A stretch of DNA of 64,000 nucleotides, taken from positions 150,022 through 214,021 of the forward strand of contig QAXH01006562.1 of NCBI GenBank assembly GCA_004335635.1. Reading direction: 5' to 3'. Under the pieces are notes generated by a model, which saw only the letters and a program-made list of their open reading frames with translations, was not told the origin of the DNA and did no database searches. Below are positions 12,554-23,056 of this stretch, piece by piece (the stretch's first letter is position 1; each line of letters starts with the position of its first letter). The position numbers and the translations under genes were made by a program. Source of the stretch: Chloromonas sp. AAM2 (taxonomy: Eukaryota > Chlorophyta > Chlorophyceae > Chlamydomonadales > Chlamydomonadaceae).

Positions 12554-12868
12554 TTCTAACGGCTGGAAACGGCAGTGCGGCCAGTTGCAGCTGACTCTCC
12601 GCTCAACCCTGTGGCCTGCTCGCATAGGCGACTGCCTTGACTCTGCACCATTGTAAATTCGTCACAACCGTGTTTCACGTGCCAGCGGTTGGTCGTCGAG
12701 CTCCGTTTTGCGGGTCTCCAGCCCTCTCTAGCAGTGGCTTGCCCGCAGGCCTGGTCAGCCACTTGAGTTTCCCCCTGCATTTGCCCTCATTCTGATCTCG
12801 TAGGTTACATTCCCAACCCTTGCTATCCTCGACAGCCTCCAACAGCCCTCAACAACGCTACTTAAAGA
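12554..12868. promoter_or_regulatory. Shared upstream region of two divergent genes
   Basis: These 315 bp separate the proposed start codons of the minus-strand disordered-protein gene and the plus-strand ARF-GAP. They must contain both 5' UTRs and promoters if the starts are right. No TATA-like box stands out. This is an inference from gene positions. Confidence 0.4.
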
Positions 12869-15800
12869 ATGGAGCTTGACCGAGACATTCTGTTCAGGAA
12901 GATGCGCAGCAGGCCCGAAAACAAGGTGTGCACAGACTCTGCGACTGGGCAAGGACTTGAAGTCGCGTGGCTCGGCTCTGATCACAGTAGAGGGGTGTCC
13001 ACTTGTTCAGGTCTGCTTTGACTGTCCGGCAAAGAATCCCACATGGAGCTCTGCGCCCTACGTAAGTGGCTTGCCGTTGAAATTGCAATTCTCGCAAATT
13101 TCTGCATTTCAAAAGCTGGCCAGGCCATGGTGTGTTAAGCTCTCAGGATTGATTAAGTACGCGCCACAACATATTTCATTCCGCTCTCCCACAGGGTGTG
13201 TTTATTTGCTTGACCTGCGCCGGAGTTCATCGCAGCCTGGGCGTGCATGTCAGCTTCGTCAGGTGGGCTGCTTGATACAGTTGGGCTTTCAGCTGCAAAA
13301 CAATCCAAGCGTAGCACAGGCATGTCAACCTACCCTTGCCAACCCTGCTTTGCAGATCAACGACTCTGGATACCTGGACACAGGATCAGCTGAAGGTGCA
13401 GGGGTGTTCCAAAGCAGTTGACCCCTGATCAACCCTGATATGGTCAGCAGGAGCATTTGGGGCTTTGAAAGCATCTGGGGCTGACTTACTTTTTTTGTGC
13501 ACGCATGCAGATTATGGCCGTTGGTGGCAACCACAACGCACGTCAATTCTTCAAGCAACATGGCTGGGACGAGGTTGGCTCTGACAAGATTGAGGGCAAG
13601 GTGGGTGTGAAAGTATTTGCTGCTCTTGGTTGCTGCCTGGTACGTGCCCAGTAGCTCCTCACATTGGTTGGCCCGAGTGCCATGCGTGTTCATGCAGTAC
13701 ACGTCACGTGCGGCGCAATTGTATCGCGCCATGCTGGAGAAGGAGGCTGCAAAGATGACCGCACAGGCAGCTCTTGCTGCTGCTTCACAGTAAGTGCTGT
13801 CCCAGTCAAGCTGCATGTAGCCACCTCTGCATCATCAATTTTTCATCACGTTGCTGCCTACCGATGGCTGCATTGGCTGGTCGCATCACCTGCATGGGGC
13901 TGCCGGCCTCCTTGCAGGCACGTGCCTGCCAAGGATATCTCAGGCGCTGGCGATCTGGCCGACTTTCACCACGTGGTCCCTGATGCTGTGGTTCAGCCAG
14001 CAGTGCCAGCCAGCATCCCTGAGGCCACTGCTGCCACAAGCAGCAGCCAAGCAGAACCAGCAGACACTGCCAAGCCGGCACCACGTCCTGTTTCTGCAGT
14101 TTCTAAAGGTGGGAAGCCATGGCCACTTTGCACTCGCAGCAAACCTCAGTGTAGTGAGCTTGCCAGCCAACATGACTTTGCGTTCCATTACGGGATGGTG
14201 ATCGCACATGCAATGCTTCGGTGCCAGGCACAGAGGGTGTTGATCATTTCATTTGGCATGCTGGGCCAGGTTTGTAGCCAGCTGCTGCGTGAACATGGTG
14301 ATCGCAGGACGCATTGGTATGACCACAAAGAAACCTACAGGGAAGCTGGGGTTGGGCGTGAAGAAGCTGGATGCCAAGGTGACAATTGCAAAGTCTGCCA
14401 GAGGGAGAGAGGGTTTGTGTGTACATCCGTATCGCCCCGCAAGGGAACTGCGCGCTGTACATGTAACTTTTCTCGCTTGGCCATGACTTGAGTCATGAAA
14501 TCTGCCCAACGCATCTCAGAATGACACGAATAGCCTCAGGTTGCACCGTACTTTGGTGTGCATGCAGCCGCACAGCTGCCCATGTGCAGGGGTGTGTAAT
14601 TGCCCGCCTGAGCTCGCCCGGCTGCAGGTCGATGACTCGATGTTCGACCAGCCGCCCGCCCCGCCGCCCATCAAGGTGCAGCCTGTCTCGGACCCGCTAT
14701 CCACAACACCGGGTAACAACACGCCTTCGGGCTCGCGGTTCGCATACGACACCCTATCCTCCGTGGTGCGTAGGGTTTGAGCTTGCATGGCTCGCACTGA
14801 GGATGAGAGCCGAACATGTAGTTAGACTGTCGGGTCACGACCCTTGGATCTCCCAAAGGAATCGTGCTGGTGATGCAGCTGCGTCCTCTCTGCATTGTTG
14901 CTGCCATTGTTGTTCCTGCTTTCTGTGTGGTTTCAGGAGCAGCCTACGCCCACTGCACAGCGCGGCAAGGATGGGCATCTGACGCTCAGCTCCAAGGGCG
15001 GAGACTTCTTCAGCAACCCCTCAGGCCTGGCCAAGCAGACTTCCATGTCATCCAGCAGCAGGCGGGGCACAGTGGACATGCCAGGTGGGCAGGGTGTGGC
15101 GCTACTGGACTGGGCAAGGGCTTGGGTTGCAAGGTGCTTAGTATGAGTAGGGTGCATGTAATATGGATGGCATGCAATGCATTGGATTATGATGGAGCTT
15201 GATGCAGACATTGCAGGTGGACGGTCCTCCAATGGTTTGGATCAGTAGCTGACCAGCATCATGTCTTACTAGTTAAGGCATGGACTGCCGAAGGGGTCAG
15301 CACTGCTACTGAAGGGGTCAGTACTGCTGCCCAGGACTTGACCGGTGTGGCTACCGCTGTGCATCCCGCAGGGAGCGCCTCAGCGGCCGCTGCGGACTCA
15401 TCCGTGGCACAGCAGCGGTTCTCCGGTGCCAAGGCCATCTCATCCAAGGACTTTGATAACGTACGTGCATGAGAGCATAGACATGCCTGCGTTTTGTTTT
15501 CATTTGGGCATGCAGAGGCAGGTAAACTGTGTGGCTGTACGGTAAATGCTACATCGAGGGCATGAATGATACAAATAGATTGTGCTGTCAGTGACAATTT
15601 AGTAGCACTGCGCACTACAGGCCAGCAATCAGGAGAGCGAGATGGAGCGCCAGAACAAGCTCAGCCGGTTCCAAGGGTCGGCCTCCATCAGTTCTGCCGA
15701 CTACTTTGGGCGCAATGAGGACGGCCCTGGTGGGCCAACCAATGACATGGACCTGTCAGCTGCAGACCTGGTCAACAGGCTCTCATTTCAGGTGCGTTGG

Positions 15801-16204
15801 TACAGGACAGTGTCGTTGTTGCGGCCCTAAATTCTACCGTGCTCGTGCCTGTGGCTGGGTTTTTGTTGCTGAACATTCAGACACATTTAGCGTGCCTGTC
15901 TGCTGCTCATCGGTTTATCCTTTGCTCTTGGCCCCTGAGTTTGTAACTATTGGCTCACATGCTGTGTTGCTAAGGGTGCAGTGGTGAGCAGTAGGTTACA
16001 TGCAAATCCCCTGTCCCCCTGCCCCCGCTGAGCGACCTCCCCAGACTGAAGGCCATGTAAACAACAACAACAACAACAACACTGTTGTGTTGAGTTGCAC
16101 AGGCCCGCCAGGACCTGCAGCAGATGAGGAGCATGGCGGGCAAGGCAGCAACCAAGCTTGGTGGCATGGCGTCCAAGTTTATGAACGATTTGGGCAGGTA
16201 CTGA
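12869..16204 (+). CDS. ARF GTPase-activating protein, ARFGAP2/3 (Glo3) type
   Basis: Thirteen exons (12869-12925, 13011-13061, 13195-13262, 13356-13395, 13511-13600, 13698-13789, 13918-14108, 14308-14378, 14628-14765, 14937-15084, 15372-15460, 15621-15791, 16103-16204) total 1308 nt, giving 435 residues. The N terminus is an ARF-GAP zinc finger: Cys21-x2-Cys24-x16-Cys41-x2-Cys44 with the arginine finger at Arg49 in [13 protein letters not shown], then [13 protein letters not shown] and FFKQHGWDE. The C-terminal half is low complexity with [20 protein letters not shown] and an amphipathic ALNxxG-like tail ([19 protein letters not shown]), as in ARFGAP2/3 and plant AGD8-10. These proteins stimulate GTP hydrolysis by Arf1 on COPI-coated Golgi vesicles. 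The start ATG opens the first exon and fits the family N terminus. Exon 13 reads through a GGTACTGA sequence to the stop at 16202. Confidence 0.93.
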
Positions 16205-17149
16205 GGAACGTGCCTGCCTGGGCATGGCTGTGAAACTTTAGGCCGCAGGAATACATACCCACAATTTTTCAGGATGTGTCGTCCTTGGGAGGTTGTCTGG
16301 CTTGCCTCCATCGGCAACCTCGTATTCCCATCAACGCCAGCCTTGCACGTGTGAGAGCCTTCCTGGGGTGACCACCACCAGGGTGGGAATTCCCCTTCCG
16401 TGTGGAAGATCAAGTATGGACTGCTTGGCTTGTGAAGGCGAATTCACACGAAGGGGTGGAATCGTAAGTTTCAGGCTGGGCCTTCAGGCTCAGCAAACAC
16501 AGATGATGTTGAGTGCTTTTGTCCTGACATCGAAACTTGCATCGATTTAAGCCAGGGCTTGCGAATGCAGACAGTGTGCAGGCATCACATGCCACCTGCT
16601 GCTGCAACCGCACCATGGTTTCTACATCTGTGTATGAAGAGATTGGTCGTCTTGTGTGCTCAAACGTTTCCGTTGCGCGTCCATATCTGAAGTGTCTGGC
16701 AAATTAAAAATTTTGCCAGTTCTAGGACAGTTTGAGTATCCCATCGTGGAGACAACAAAGGACAGCATCAGGTTCATTGGATACTGCGGCATGCAATTGA
16801 CGGTTGGTTACATCTGCTCCTGTAAGTTATTTGTTCTCTTACGTGGTTCGCAGCGGCATCAAACTCTGTTCCCCATTCTGTACGTAGGCAATAATGTGTT
16901 GGACGTGCTACACGGTGTGCACTCCCTATGTAAGCTCCTTGTGACCTTGTTTATGTAAGGACCTCTCAATCGCAATCGAAGCAGCAAACTACTTCCTTGC
17001 CTGCTGGCAGTTTTGTCCTCCTGAAGCAGATGTTGGAGCAGATGGGTGTTTACAATCAACTGTTCTCCTGTCACGCGAGCACCCAAACAATCACGGCAGA
17101 GGTCACTTACGACTGGCTTGCCAGCAGTACCTGTCCGCCAGCCCAGACC
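16205..17149. other. Intergenic stretch with a decayed element end
   Basis: No supported gene lies between the ARF-GAP stop and the secreted-protein start. A diverged copy of the MITE end (TTTTGCCAGTTCTAGGACAG, after an A/T run) lies at about 16711-16731. Confidence 0.5.
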
Positions 17150-18730
17150 ATGCATATCCAAGATCGACGACTCGTTTTGCTGGCAGCAGTTCTTGTGTTG
17201 TCGATGATCGCACCTGCGCGGTGCCGGGCGGTGAAGGCCGCAACAGGCGCAACCATCGGTTCCGTGAGGTGCGCTCCTAATTGACTTCAGGTTGATACTC
17301 ACATTTGCCACCTCGGTGTTTTGATCCCTCCGTGCTGCTTCACATCACGAGCTTCAGACGCCGCGTGATGACACTATCTCTTCACTACTCTAGACACACA
17401 GCAAGACACAACACCATGCAAGCATATCACAGTGGTAACACGCTAGAGTGTAGGATACATGACTCGAACATTAAATAATATGGACCATTGCATGTGTCTG
17501 AGGCAGTGTGGGAATACAGCTGTCTGTGATCTGCCAGGTCCTCAAACTCAGACCCCACCTGAGACTGTCAGTGTTAACAGCTCACAACAAAGAAGCTGAC
17601 CCCACTAGGTTTTCGAGCCAATAGAAAGAGTGCATCATGCCCCAGGTCGTGGCCACGAAACTTGAGACCTGCAAGAGCGGCTGCCAGCTTTTTTATGCAT
17701 GCTGCTCCGTTCTGTCCACAGACCCGCGCTGACTCGCAGCTTGCTTCAGTACGTTACGCCTCATGAGGGTGGCATCAGCGTCGTGACCAGCAACCCAGTT
17801 GAGGTGAACAACAAGTGAGTTGACCTGCTCTCAATTATTACTTTACACAACAGCTGCTCTGGGTTACAGGTGGGGGTACGTCCAGCAATCTTTGGCACAT
17901 GCCTCGACTGTGAAATCGTCCATTTCATCAACCAAGCTGCCATCAAGCTGCCTGTCTAGAACTGATGTGCCTAAGATTGCATGCATGAAGGGTGAACCTC
18001 ATAGCATTCAGACGTTTGATGCTGTTTGCATTGCTAGTCTTAATCAATTGCACCACGATTCTCACATCTGTCAGAGGTCTTGTTGAGTGCTTAAATACCT
18101 TGAGTGTGGAACCAAAGCCTGTGTGCATCAAAGACTTCGCGCCTGCCAGGCTCTTCCTCTACTTCTTTTTCTTTGAACCTCTGCTGGGCTTGTCCGGAAA
18201 GCACTCCCTGTTACATGTGTAACAAAAAATTCTCTTACTTGCTCTGGTACAAAAACATCGCAATCAGGATACCACAACACTGCAAAACGTTCGCTGCTTT
18301 CCTGCAGGGTGACCAATGTCAATCCTGTGCTGGTCAGGTCAGGCTCGCAAGTGGTACCATTACCGCTACCACTGCCATTGGGCTGAGGCCCCGTGAGGTG
18401 CAAGTGTGCCTGTCAGCAGACCAGAACGCCTTGCCACAGCTTCTTTGATGACATCAACTCAACGTTTGTTCTAGAAGGCAAGGGCTATGGCAACTACAAG
18501 CGCACCATCCAAGCCGGTATCAGCACCGCAGCACCATGGCCCAACCGAACCCCACCAATCCCCCTTTCAAATCAACCTTCACCTGATTAGGGCCCAGCAG
18601 TAGAGGCAATTCAATAGTTATAGCTACCGTGGTAGCTGGAGTACAAGGCTCAGTCCATACCAAGCACCTCGTGCGCAAGCGCCGTGACAGCAAGTACGAG
18701 TTGACTGGGGTTGTGTTAACATGCGTGTGA
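17150..18730 (+). CDS. Small predicted secreted protein, unknown function
   Basis: Five exons at 17150-17268, 17722-17814, 18308-18337, 18440-18516 and 18624-18730 fit GT-AG rules with consistent phases and total 426 nt, giving 141 residues. The first exon starts MHIQDRR and then a hydrophobic run (LVLLAAVLVLSMIAPARC), a convincing signal peptide or signal anchor. The rest contains NKVTNVNPVLV, FVLEGKGYGNYKRTIQA and a basic VRKRRDSKYE segment, with one potential N-glycosylation site (Asn-Ser-Thr). I do not recognise a family. The 30-nt third exon rests on splice sites and phase only. The gene converges on the thioredoxin gene. Confidence 0.45.
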
Positions 18731-19046
18731 AAGCGCTTAGTCAAAACGTGGCAGCTTCCAGTTGCATGAACGTTGAAAGGCTGTCAGATGTTGACAAGCT
18801 GTCCATACAGCTCACCAGGTCTGCATGCGTCTGTCTGCTGCGATTTTTGTCTTGGACCTGCGTCGTAAGTATTTGCATTACGGCTGCTGTGGTGTTGAAC
18901 CTGCCAAGCTGACGTGCTGTCAGCCTAGCTTGGCATCCCTGCTGTCTGCTTGTACCATGTCAGACTTCATGTCAACTCAGTCTAGCTTGCCAAGCAGAGC
19001 TCCGGTTGGTCAGTCCCGCAACCCGGCCAGTTCTCCAATTCTCCTG

Positions 19047-19769
19047 TTAACATGCAGAGTGCTCAGCGATTTTCCTTTCTAGCGTAGGGGCCACGACCCC
19101 AACAACTTTATCAAGCACTTTGGCATCCTGCAAGGCACAGGCAACAACACAACTTGTCACCTTGACCTGTCAAAGACGCCATGTGCACTCTCTCGGCCTC
19201 CCTAGATGTCGTTTATTGGAGTAGTACTGGCATTTGACCGCCTAGGCATCAGCCCGTGTAAGAATGATAGAAGTGCAATGGTCTGTCTACATTGGGCAGG
19301 CTCGAAAATTCATCACACTGCTTGCAGTTTGCATGAACGTGATTGCAAGGCTGTTCTACGTCTACATGCACACTAACAGCTTCTTCTGAACGTTGTGCGT
19401 CAATGATGTGGCAGGCCAGCATGTGCCCACCTTGTAAAACAGGAACACGGGCTGGCTGTGCCCTGCCATATCCTCAAACCCGGGCACCTGGGAGGCATCC
19501 GCCTGCAGCATGCAAGCACACTCAGTTGAGAAACTTTGACATGTCGTGCACATACACAGTGTCACGGTTTCTAAGTGGCTGTAGCGCACCGTGAAGAACT
19601 TGAGCGGCTTGTCCCCAGCGTCGAAGTATATCCGCTTAAATGTGGATGTGATGGCCTTGCAAGGACCGCACCAGCTCTGGTAGAGCTCCACCACCTGAAG
19701 CGTCCCAGGGACTTCGAGCACCTCCCTTCTCCAAGCATCCGCAGTTTTGATGTCCACTTGAAACGCCAT
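19047..19769 (-). CDS. Thioredoxin-like dynein light chain (LC3/LC5, NME8-type domain)
   Basis: Three minus-strand exons at 19590-19769, 19431-19502 and 19047-19127 join in phase 0 and encode 110 residues. The redox motif WCGPC is at residues 33-37, after QVVELYQS and before KAITSTFKRIY. The second exon has the PVFLFYK strand with the cis-proline, and the third has KVVGVVAPTLERKIAEH, the usual final strand and helix. The fold is complete as a single thioredoxin domain. The VVELYQxWCGPC and EP/QPVFLF signatures are those of outer-arm dynein light chains LC3/LC5 and the N-terminal domain of NME8 rather than of chloroplast thioredoxins. Such light chains bind the outer dynein arm in flagella and respond to redox state. 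A longer in-frame N-terminal reading (to about 19979) exists but the Met at 19769 matches the family. A general cytosolic thioredoxin is the alternative. Confidence 0.85.
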
Positions 19770-19950
19770 TGTTGCGATGGGCGTGTTGTCAGCAGCTTCG
19801 CCTGAATATGCCACGCTTTTGGTTTTCGACACCCTAGTCGAGCTTGGGTAACCGTATTCGGTTTTCGCAGGCCGCTCTGGGCACAGGGCAGGCTCTCCTT
19901 TGTTGAAGCTTACGAGAAGGGAGACAAGGAGAAGATAGCAGCTCAGCATC
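19770..19950. promoter_or_regulatory. Compact bidirectional promoter region
   Basis: Only 181 bp separate the start codon of the thioredoxin light-chain gene (minus) from that of the FRG1-like gene (plus). Both transcripts must start inside it or overlap. No core promoter element was identified with confidence. This is inferred from the geometry. Confidence 0.4.
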
Positions 19951-21763
19951 ATGGTGCTTGGTGGGAAGCTAGTTCTCAAGGGTGAGTGTGCCTAGTGCAT
20001 GTATACCGTTCGTCCTCTGCATCGGCTACTGCATCATCGCCCATGCGAGCAGTGGCATGCGCAAGCATGCACATCTGGGAGCACCTTGCATCCGTGGAGC
20101 AGCAGTCATGCCTGGCATGCACGCATTCCGGCATACTGAGCGATGAGACGTGCAGAGCAGCAACTATCGTGTTCATGTGCAGGAGGGGAGACCCTGTCTT
20201 CGGGCGTCAAGAAAACGAAGAAGAAGGTCAAAAAGGAGAGCCAGCCGGCTGATGCCGTGCAGCAAGAGCTGGCAGAGGAGGTGGCTGGGCAGCAGCCAGG
20301 TACACCAGCCACAATTCTCACCATGCATCAAGCACAATTCTCACCATGCATCAGCCACAATGCTCACCATGCATCAAGCGCAATTCTCACCATGCTCACC
20401 GAATGGTGACAAGTTCTCAACTTCGCGCAGGCACAAGTAAACCAAAGCCTGCAGAGCCCTCTGCTGTAAGCATTTTGAGTGGGAAGAAGTATGAAGAGGT
20501 GAGAGTGGAGGCTTGTTGGCTCATCAGCATCCGCTCACGGCTCATGGTTGAGCAGCTTACTTAGGAGGACGACAAAGGGGCAGAGAGGAGGCACAGCTGT
20601 GGACATAGAACGGCCGAGCCTGTGAGGCTAGGCCTATTTGCCTGAGGCTAGTGTTTGGACTTCGGTATAAATAACACTTCAGCCTGTGTGATGGGGCCCA
20701 AGCCCACCAGGACTGTGTATCAGAGCTAATTCCAAGCAGGCAGTGAAGCGTGTCCAGCAACTGTTAGGCCAAAAAAAAAAGGTGTATGATTGGGCTGGGT
20801 CAGTGTCATCTGTCTACCATGGTGTGTCGCTGATGTGTGTGTGTTGGTAGACGTTGTGGTGGATTGTCATGTTACTAGGACACCTGCTTGTGATGCCAGA
20901 CACTTGGACAGACAATGAGAAACAAACACACAGGTGAGACTTGTTACACCAACGGCCAGAGCCAGACAACTGCACACATGACAACTCCACATATGACAAC
21001 TGCACGCCTGACAGAGATGGAACTGGGGTGTGTCACTGTGGCTGACTGGCCTTGCCTGAATCACTGTCATGCAACACTGGTGTGTGTTCAGAGAGCACTG
21101 CCAATACTGGACAGCAAACAGTTGGCACACAACACAGCAAATGCACCGTCTACCACAACACGTGATGTTCACCCCGCTGTTCACCCCATGTGCGGTTCAC
21201 ACACACGCACATATATATGTTTTACTGACACACAATGGTTGCTGGCGGTAACACAGACCAATTCACACAAACTGTCCCAGAACTGGCAAACTTCCTTTTT
21301 TCCGCTGCTGGTTTCTTGCACAACGTATCATTCAAATGTGTCCTGCTGCCGCCTGCTTTGTGTCATCGCAGGAATTTGAGTTTGAGACACAACGTGCAGC
21401 AGTTGGGAGGCAACGTAGCACACCATGGGGGTCAACCGTGCGCCAAGCACCTGAGATATTGCATGGCTACAACAAGAAAGTAACTGGCGCCACAGCAGAA
21501 GAACGGCTCGACATACGCGCGTCCACAAAAGCTGATAAATTTTGCGTGAGTGGCACTGTTCACAGCCTGGTTCCAGGGCTGATCATTTTAAGCACCCATC
21601 CACCAGCGCACGCGTCCTCAGTCTATTTAGCATCATAAGCATTGTCATGCAACTCTATCCCAAAGCCCACATTCGTCAAGCACATTGTCAGTGTACCATG
21701 TATTTGTACCCATGCTCAGCCGGTTGCTGACTGCCACTGCTGATATTGTCCCCGCAGAAATGA
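19951..21763 (+). CDS. Small basic protein with FRG1-like ends
   Basis: Five exons at 19951-19981, 20183-20299, 20431-20498, 21372-21545 and 21758-21763 total 396 nt, giving 131 residues. The N terminus reads MVLGGKLVLKGGE, then a Lys-rich run (VKKTKKKVKKE). The C-terminal exon has FEFETQRAAVG, STPWGSTVRQAPEILHGY and AEERLDIRASTKADKFC. The last exon adds only Lys before the stop, giving the ending KADKFCK. Human FRG1 also has a KLVLKG N terminus with a Lys-rich run and ends in a KADRYCK-type motif, but the FRG1 beta-trefoil is missing here. It is probably nuclear or nucleolar, by the basic tail. The middle WGS...LHGY block looks conserved, but I cannot name the family. Confidence 0.6.
20310..20400. 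repeat. 23-bp tandem repeat, four units
   Basis: Units of CACAATTCTCACCATGCATC plus AAG repeat at 20310, 20333, 20356 and 20379, the last one being shortened. They lie in the second intron of the FRG1-like gene. There are no spacers, so this is a minisatellite. Confidence 0.9.
21185..21308. mobile_element. MITE-like element, right end only
   Basis: This segment runs from a CACACACGCAC tract through ACACACAATGGTTGCTGG to ACTGTCCCAGAACTGGCAAA and a T-rich end. It is closely similar to 35925-36020 of the complete copy at 35765-36037, so it is the same subfamily. A matching left end could not be found. It lies in the third intron of the FRG1-like gene. Confidence 0.6.
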
Positions 21764-23056
21764 GTACACGAGTGACCAGCCTACACCATCAACGCTCACA
21801 ACTGGATCACTGGACGGTTAACTCGACATTTCTTGGAGGTGTTGCACAGGAGGCACCTCACGGGCCACATCTGTTAGGCCCTTGAGATACTGTAGTATGG
21901 TCGGTTCCAAAAGTACAAAGCCTGGCACAGCCAGAGACTAGTGAGCTGGTGCTTGCACCTTTCGGCAACCTACCTCTCAATACCCATAGGAAGCCTTTTG
22001 GGAGCAGGCCTCCGCAGGCAGGCCCAACCTGCAAGGCTGAATCCGACTAGGTTAAATGCTAACACCAAAGGTCAAACTCGCTCTCTTCACTTGCGTTGTG
22101 AACAGCAAGGCAAGGAAAAGGGAAGGATGTCGAGTACACACGTCATTCCAATCCCTTGCACGTGCCTCCTCACACGTCACTCCAGTCCCCCTCAAAAAAG
22201 ATGTTTGCCAGGTCTGGGACAAAATCCAGACACGCCACTGGAGCCAGTGTGGCAACAGGGGAAAGGGGACAAACTCAGGGGGATTGGATTGTGCACGTGG
22301 ACTGTCAGCTGTGATCTCTGTTGGGATTCCTTTTTGACAAGACATTCGTTGCGAACGCTCAGTAGGCAAGTGCAGGTTGCCGCTGTCACCAGCCTTGAGT
22401 GCCACGCTTAGCTTTCAGCGTTTCTTGCACGGCACAGCCTTCAAGGTATCAGGAGGCCTTGTTTTTGAGATACCAGTGACAGGGTTCACTGGTGGCTCGG
22501 CTGGCCTGCCATGCCCGTTGTTTTTGAGTTACGTTGCTAGGTCTGCGCTTTGGTGCTGGTTTGCTGGCACTCTTTTCTTTTTGGTGAGAAGATGCATTTG
22601 CTGTCTGGCTGGAATGACACGAGTTAATCCTTGCACAGTCATTGAACCAAGAGCGACATCTTAAGGCAGGGTAAAATTGTGGCGAGCTTGCATATATTGT
22701 GAGGCATCAACAGCTTACTAGCAGCCCACTCTTATCAACGCCTCAATGTCTTTGCTAAAGATTGTAAGTCCAGGCAGAATCATCAGGCACGTCTGCCAAA
22801 ACTGCAGCGAGAGTTTTCCGGCTGTAAGGCACGTGTTTTGATCAAGGGTGTTGAGCAGAACGCTGGGCCTGGTGGAATCCCTTAAGTTTGACGTACTGGT
22901 GAGGACAGCAGAGGTGAGAGGGCAGTGTGCTTCAAAACACAGTCTTAGAGCCTCCATGCCCGTGGTTATCGCATACGCAATGTCTGTATGTACGGCCATG
23001 TCTATATACATGTACATGCCTGAGCCCAGTCTGTCTGCTGTTATGTGCTCTGCTCT
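21764..23056. other. Intergenic region with a MITE left end
   Basis: No exon chain was found. At 22194-22255 there is a left element end (A run, GATGTTTGCCAGGTCTGGGA, then CACTGGAGCCAGTG) without a clear right partner. Confidence 0.5.

Noticed and set aside
19081..19205. Plus-strand frame reading RRGHDPNNFIKHFGILQ as a last exon of the secreted-protein gene
   Set aside because: The phase does not fit the preceding exon, and the opposite strand of the same bases encodes the C-terminal strand and helix of the thioredoxin (KVVGVVAPTLE) with a good acceptor, so this is a shadow.
20310..20400. Regular short repeats as a possible CRISPR array
   Set aside because: Units are contiguous with no spacers, and the locus is an intron of a eukaryotic gene.
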